A stretch of DNA of 14,939 bases from Podila epigama (lineage: Eukaryota > Mortierellomycota > Mortierellomycetes > Mortierellales > Mortierellaceae). Location of the stretch: the NCBI GenBank assembly GCA_015679605.1, contig JAAAVE010000155.1, positions 14,401 to 29,339 on the forward strand, given 5' to 3'. Under the pieces are notes generated by a model. That model searched no databases and had not been told where the DNA came from. It saw only the letters and a list, made by a program, of their open reading frames with translations. The stretch's first letter is position 1; each line of letters begins with the position of its first letter. A program made the position numbers and the translations under genes. Shown here in pieces: positions 9,779 to 14,939 of this stretch.

Positions 9779-12700
9779 ATGGTCAGCACATCACAGCGAG
9801 TGAACAAGCGCTTGGAAAAGGCCAGGAAGCAAAATAAACGCGATGCACTCTACCCTTCAGACTCGGAATCAGAGGACGAAACGATTGAATGGGTTGGAGA
9901 ACCCTTGAACAAGGACACGTTCCTTCGCCGGAAAAAAGGCTCAGGAACCTCTGACTCCAAGGACGACAACAATCTGAGGTCGTCACGTCGAGCAACCCGT
10001 GGATCAGGTCTCTCCAATATCCCATACTATAAGAGCTTTAAAAAGGGTGACACTGTCTACTCCATTGGCGACGTTGTTCTTCTCCGGAATGAATTTTACT
10101 CCAGTAAATTCGACCATCCACACGTTGCTCAAATCATGTCGCTTCGGGAGACGGAAGACGGTGAGCTTGAAGGCGTGTTTCGATGGTTCCACCAGGCTGA
10201 GGATATTGAAAAACTAAGAAGACATCAGCGAAAAGGCAACTTCCCGGAGAGGTTGGAGCAAGGCGAGCTCGTGTACTCTATAGACGACGACCAGAACGAT
10301 ATTAGTACAGTGGTCGCGAAATGCACGGTGTTAGGAGAGAAAGAATGGCGAGAGCGATATGGACCATCGGAAGCGACCCAACCTGCGGAGGATCAGTCGC
10401 TGGTGTGGTTCTGTCGGAGCATGGTGCGCAGAGTCTCAGGGTGTCATAGTCTGACATGGACAACGAATGAGGAAATGTTGAACATCAAGGAGGAGGAAGT
10501 ACGACCCAAGAAGGAGTCATCAACAACTGTCAAACGGCGGATAAATGTTGCTGAAGCCCGCACTGCTTCGAGCGCGAAGTCGGCCAAAACTTCTAAGAGA
10601 ACCACAGCGCCCAAGGCGAAAAAGGCGAAAATAGAGGAACCAAGTGATGGCGATAGCGATGATAATGGGTCGGACAACGAGCCAGAGTATAAGGAGTCCG
10701 AGTCGGTAAGTCACTTGCTCCTTCTAGTTGATGGCAAGCACATTTGGAAAACATGGTCTAAAAGTCCTAGCCCATATTCAACTATTTGAATCTCATGCTT
10801 CCGTCTGCACTTAGGAATCTGACGAAGAGGTCAGTGATGATGGTAATCCGTTCTTGGTCAAGAGCAAGAAGACTCAGCCGGCCAAGAAGCCCCGAGAAAA
10901 AAAATCGTCCAAACCGACCAACAAGAATGCACCAAGGACAATTCCCAGGCGTACAAAGTATGTATTCCAAAGTTCTACTCTAACAGCCTTTGCTGATATC
11001 TATATTTTCATGACAAAAGCACTGACGTAACTCTTGGGGGATGGTACCAATAGAACGCTTGTTGTACAGAAACCGACATCTCAACGAACGATTGAGGCTA
11101 CAGCACCACAGACAGATTTCGAGCATGCGCGGAACCGACTCCATGTCAAGGCTATTCCTGATACCCTCCCTTGTCGAGAAGACGAGTTTGCGGAAATTGA
11201 AGACCAGCTCAGATGTGCCATCGAAGACGGCACTGGCAGTTGTATATGTGAGTGGTTAAGGTCCCCAAAGAGAGAGAGAGGGAGAGGAAAGAGAGAAAAG
11301 GCAAGGAGGATAGTATCACTCATGGCTTTCTTCCTTTTCCCTTTTCATTTAGACATTTCTGGCGTTCCTGGGACAGGAAAGACTGCAACAGTACACCGCG
11401 TCATCCAGTCATTACAGCGGGAAGCCGACGATGGGGTGAGTACTGGAGGAGACTATCTAGGACAGCCACTTCTCTTTTTGGGATATCACCCTGACAGTAT
11501 GCAAAATGATATTAATATTAACAAGCCATCTAATGATTATAGGACCTGCCAGCCTTTCAGTTTGTGGAGATTAACGGCATGAAAGTGACAGAACCCTCAT
11601 ACGCATATGTACTTCTCTGGCATGCCTTGTCCAAGGAAAAAGTAACGGCCAACCATGCCCTTCAGCTACTTGAAAAGTTCTTTAACGCTCCAGGTCGAGG
11701 GCGGCCACCATGGTAGGTTTTGCCCGTCAGTGAACTCGATTGTGGCCCTTGGTTGAATGCAAAATTAACCGCTCCTCTCGTTATGGACATACCCAATCCT
11801 CATGGGAAACTTAATAGTGTCGTACTCATGGATGAACTGGATCTCTTGGTGTCGGCAAAACAAACAGTGATGTACAACTTTTTTGAATGGCCAACATGGA
11901 TCAACTCTCGACTGATTGTTGTCGCAGTCGCCAACACCATGGATTTGCCAGAACGCATGCTTTCGAACAAAGTCTCGAGTCGTATGGGTAAGAAAGGAAC
12001 CCCGCCAGGATCACTATTTTTTTTGGCTTGGAATCCCTTCTGTTCTTCGCTAACATCTCACCATTTTTGTCTGTTGTGCACTTTTTGTGTTTGTAGGTCT
12101 GACCCGTATCAACTTTCAGCCATATACATATCAACAGCTCGTGGAGATTGTTCAGTCGAGATTGGAGGGTGTGAAAGCCTTCAGGCGTGAGGCGATAGAG
12201 TTTGCAGCACGCAAGGTTGGAGCTGTCTCAGGCGATGCCCGTCGTGCCTTGGACATTTGCCGGTGAGTGAAAACAGAGATTTGGATGCAATATCTCTGCT
12301 GGGGTCTTCAAGATATGGTCATGAAGTTTCGCGTTCTGAAAATGGCAGTCTATTGCTGGTACTAACGACCTTTTCGTTCAATTTCATTATCGTTGATACT
12401 TTGACAACGCAAAAAACGATAGTCGAGCAGTGGAGATTGTAGAGACTGTTGCCCTCATGAACAATGATCAGCAACAGAGTGACCCTGCACAAGTGACAAT
12501 CCGGACAGTGGATCAGGCGATCAAGGAAATGTTTGCATCTCCCAATGTCCGGTTGATTCAGACCGCGTCTTTACACCAGAAACTATTCCTGGTCGCGTTG
12601 ACGGCCAAGTTACGTCGGCTAGGGTTGGCAGAGGTCGAGTTCAGTGAAGTGGCACATGCACATATTCAAATGTGCCGATTGCAAAATATCGAACCGCCAC

Positions 12701-12891
12701 TCCTTAGCGATCTCTCCGCGATTTGCGCCAGTCTTGGGTCGTCAAGGTGTTTGTTGGTCGAGTCTGGAAAGCACGATATTCACCAGCGGGTACGCCTTAG
12801 TGTGAGCGAAGAGGACGTGATTATGGCGCTGAAAAGTGAGCCTCTCTTCAGACGAATTCTGGACACCTTGCCATCCGCCCCTGCTTCCTAA
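9779..12891 (+). CDS. ORC1: Origin recognition complex subunit 1 (BAH + AAA+ ATPase)
   Basis: Eight exons: 9779-10705, 10815-10957, 11054-11247, 11353-11435, 11543-11712, 11818-11987, 12097-12262 and 12423-12891; 773 residues. A BAH domain spans about 91-218, followed by a Lys/Ser/Glu-rich linker. The AAA+ module holds Walker A GVPGTGKT (425-432), Walker B VVLMDELD (507-514), sensor 1 in ANTMDLPER (544-552) and sensor 2 in [14 protein letters not shown] (607-620). A winged-helix domain fills the C-terminus. ORC1 is the main ATPase of ORC, which binds replication origins and loads Mcm2-7 with Cdc6. Cdc6 is excluded by the BAH domain and by the INGMK...EPSYAY signature. The 9779 ATG has A at -3 and G at +4; the in-frame ATG at 9677 has poorer context and would add 34 residues. 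Intron 7 carries TACTAAC at 12360-12366. The gene diverges from INTS6 and converges on PEX4. Confidence 0.95.
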
Positions 12892-13094
12892 AGTGAGCTA
12901 CCTGGTTGGCTGCTACTTTTTTTTTCTTCTTTTTCTTTTCTGATTGCATGGACTGACAATACAAAGGACAGAAGAGGTATATATAACATGTCTATTATCG
13001 GAAAATGGCGTAGTATTGTACAGTGATAATGTAAGAAAAAAGAAAAGCAAAAAGGAATAATGGATAGATCCGGTTCTGATGTCCGGCTGCTGCC
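12892..13094. other. Convergent 3' ends of ORC1 and PEX4
   Basis: The two stop codons face each other across 203 nt. The region is AT-rich, with T-rich tracts after the ORC1 stop (12916-12940) and A-rich tracts (13033-13054) that are T-rich for PEX4. No canonical AATAAA was seen on either strand. Overlapping 3' UTRs are possible. Confidence 0.5.
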
Positions 13095-14184
13095 TCACTG
13101 ATCATTGTCTGGCATGGCAAAGAGCGATGTGTACATTCTAACCAAAGAGTTGTATCCAGCCATGTCGCCGCATCTCAACAAGTTGGCTATGTTTGGACAA
13201 GGAGTGTCAAACTTGTTAGCAATGCAAAAACAATTTCCAAGATACAAAAGCTGGCTGTTCTTGGACAAAATGGGAAATAGAGCCTTTACCTGCATCACAG
13301 TTCAATGGGCTGCTTGGTTCTGGATTAGTAAGGAGGGAACTAATGGCCACACAAACAGACTCGAGGTTCCATGAAGGGGTCCATTCTGATTTTAGAATAT
13401 CCAAACAGATCTCGCCCGTCTAGTCATGCGTCAAGTTTGGATGGAACACACAATAACGTTAATATAAGCATGAGCTAAAAACAACAAACAATAAGGGAAT
13501 ATTTGTTGGGTGGTAGCACAATAGAAAAAAAGGTCAACCCCCTGTCCGGTCGGCTCCGCACACTTTTCAGGTGAGGACAAGACACTGACGACAATGAAAG
13601 AATGGGGTTATCTCGTTTCTTAGGCTATGTCGGCTCGATGTTGGTTTTTTGTCTTTCTTTGCTTGCATAAATGCACGATTAGAAGCAAATTCTTCGCCTT
13701 GTGAACAAGAAGATGCAAAAATGGTAGTTGCTGAACCAGGTGTAAACAACATGTGTGCTTGCCGGATCAATGCTTCCATATCACACCCAACCTGCATGAC
13801 ATCCAAAGCTCTTTGCAAATCCAAATTATGCCCATTTATAGCTCCTCATGTGTCATTGGTGTGTGTGTTGGTTGGTTGTTGCTTGGCCAAAATATAAAAC
13901 AGTAGCGATTTTTTTTTTACCTTAAAGTGTACGTTAGGATGACAGATCTTGGTGGTGAAGCGGACGGTGGGTGGTTGGATAGGGTAAGTGGGTGGGATGA
14001 CGATGTCGAGATGGAACTTTCCGCCTTCATAAGCAGAGTCTGCTGTTCCAAGGAGGATTGCATGCCAGTGCAACAGGTCGTCCTCTTGAACAGGTTCGAG
14101 TAGTTCGAGATGTGGGCGAGAGGCCGAGTTTTTTCGAATGGCCATGTACTCTTTGAGCATGCGTCGATGTACAGCAGTTGACAT
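13095..14184 (-). CDS. PEX4: Peroxisomal ubiquitin-conjugating enzyme E2 (Pex4/peroxin-4)
   Basis: Three exons: 14184-13921, 13419-13290 and 13186-13095; 161 residues, a normal E2 length. The UBC fold is complete: YEGGKFHLDIVIPPTYPIQPP, then HPN (82-84) and catalytic Cys93 in KTGEICLDILK, with WTPSWNLESVCVAI after it. HPNVHFKTGEICLDIL and the ending NLLRCGDMAGYNSL...MYTSL are characteristic of Pex4 rather than of Ubc4/5 or Ubc7. Pex4, anchored to the peroxisome by Pex22, monoubiquitinates the import receptor Pex5 on a cysteine so that it can be recycled; animals lack it. Splicing gives DAANLLR where Pex4 relatives I recall have Gly before NLL. Introns are 501 nt (13420-13920) and 103 nt (13187-13289); the first is four to five times the window's usual length. 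The start is the first ATG before the N-terminal helix (MSTAVHRRMLKEYM). Confidence 0.94.
13420..13920 (-). other. Long (501-nt) PEX4 intron containing an 85-codon open frame
   Basis: Donor AAG|GTAAAA and acceptor GACTAG|AC. A TGA at 13846-13844 closes the PEX4 frame soon after the donor. The same frame then stays open from about 13843 to 13567; the first ATG after the TGA is at 13797. The conceptual peptide includes GCDMEALIRQAHMLF, then a Ser/Thr-rich stretch and FMQAKKDKK. I do not recognise it. The codons are more AT-rich than in the flanking exons. It may be chance, a gene remnant or an alternative exon. Confidence 0.4.
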
Positions 14185-14939
14185 GATGGGGTTTTTGTTG
14201 TTGTTGTTGTTGTAGTGGTGGTGGTAGTGGTGGTGGTAGTGCGTTTGGCTGATGGAAGATAGATGGATGGTGTAAAAGGGATGGTTGGAATGGACAAGAC
14301 AAAAAAAAAAAAGTAGCTGCAGCCGTGAACGAACCTCATTCTCGAGAAAATAAAAACGGTCACTTAATCATCTGACTCTTCACGTCGTTCCTTCGCGTAA
14401 TTTGCTACTCGCGAAATGGGGTTTTCGGCGCGTTCCTACTGAGGAATTTTTGGACAGGACACACCCTTCCCCCTTATTCTGAAGATGTAGGAGGTAGGGG
14501 TAGCCAAGAGAGAAGCTCTACGTGGAGACGAGCGACGCGAATGAATCCGTTCAATCATAGACACACACTGGCGGACAAAGCTCTCACACTATCCAACATT
14601 TGTTTTTTTTTTCTCCACAACCAGATATTGACATCGCTTTGCCACAACGAACAACTTTTTTTTTTGTGTCCAACCAAACAACCAAACGAGAGAAATAATA
14701 ATTTGCCTTTTTGCTTATGGATGTGGATGGTGCGACATTTCAAAAGGTCCAATTTTTTGAAGCATGGTTGCACATACAAAAAAAAATACATTGTGGAAGC
14801 CCATTGGTGGAAATTCTATGTCAGCATGTCGTGTTGCTGTTGCATTGTTGCTGGCATAAGATGGGTGGGTGGGTCGTGCCCTGTGCATGCCCTGTCCTGC
14901 CCATTTTTTTTTTTTTGTGCTTCAAGGGGTGAGGGAAAA
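14185..14939. other. PEX4 upstream region, no gene recognised
   Basis: This 755-nt stretch contains the PEX4 leader and promoter. A (TTG)n run at about 14196-14213 and a (GTG)n-type run to about 14240 read as CAA and CCA repeats on the PEX4 sense strand, immediately before the start codon. An A-run lies at 14301-14312 and T-rich patches follow beyond 14600. Short open frames near the right end have no recognisable features and are treated as noise. No TATA box was assigned. Confidence 0.5.
14196..14240 (-). repeat. CAA and CCA triplet repeats in the PEX4 leader
   Basis: On the PEX4 sense strand, CCA/CTA triplets are followed by six CAA triplets ending about 11 nt before the ATG. Such (CAA)n leaders are unstructured, and in other systems they promote initiation. 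This is also a candidate polymorphic microsatellite. Confidence 0.6.

Noticed and set aside
13530-13575. GC-rich patch (CCTGTCCGGTCGGCTCCG) in the PEX4 intron, considered as a transposon terminus
   Set aside because: No matching inverted or direct copy was found at the other side of the intron open frame.
14711-14932. Small plus-strand open frame near the right edge
   Set aside because: It is Cys/His/Phe-rich by virtue of T-rich and repeat sequence and shows no motif; not supported as a gene.

Overview
The window looks like nuclear DNA of a fungus, most likely an early-diverging one (Mucoromycota; I would guess a Mortierella-like lineage, but the sequence alone does not prove this). All five genes have short GT-AG introns, mostly 85-125 nt, with GTAAGT-type donors and some TACTAAC-like branch sites. 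Homopolymer A/T runs are common in non-coding DNA. The proteins are typical of a fungal or basal opisthokont nucleus. Gene order is ATG8(-), NKAP-like(-), INTS6-like(-), ORC1(+), PEX4(-). Nothing bacterial, viral or clearly transposon-borne was recognised. All gene models were spliced by eye and every exon junction keeps frame.

Region by region. Positions 1-196 are 3' sequence of ATG8 and begin with a T22 run. ATG8 (197-1251) codes for the autophagy ubiquitin-like protein in three exons. Positions 1252-1882 hold the ATG8 leader and promoter plus the 3' end of the next gene. An NKAP-like RS-rich splicing/transcription protein occupies 1883-4505. Only 260 nt separate it from the stop codon of a 12-exon gene (4766-9188) that I identify as a homologue of Integrator subunit 6 (INTS6). 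A divergent promoter of about 590 nt (9189-9778) lies between INTS6 and ORC1 (9779-12891, eight exons), the largest subunit of the replication origin recognition complex. ORC1 converges on PEX4 (13095-14184), the peroxisomal ubiquitin-conjugating enzyme. Positions 14185-14939 are the upstream region of PEX4 with no convincing gene.

The genes serve different processes (autophagy, RNA processing, transcription termination, replication, peroxisome import) and form an ordinary eukaryotic neighbourhood, not an operon. The main surprise is the INTS6 homologue. Integrator is usually described as animal-centred and is absent from yeasts, but here the VWA domain, the central domain and the C-terminal helical domain are all present and intact. 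Secondary points are two stop-free introns of length 3n inside the NKAP-like gene, a guanine-poor and upstream-ATG-free ATG8 leader, and an 85-codon open frame inside an unusually long PEX4 intron.
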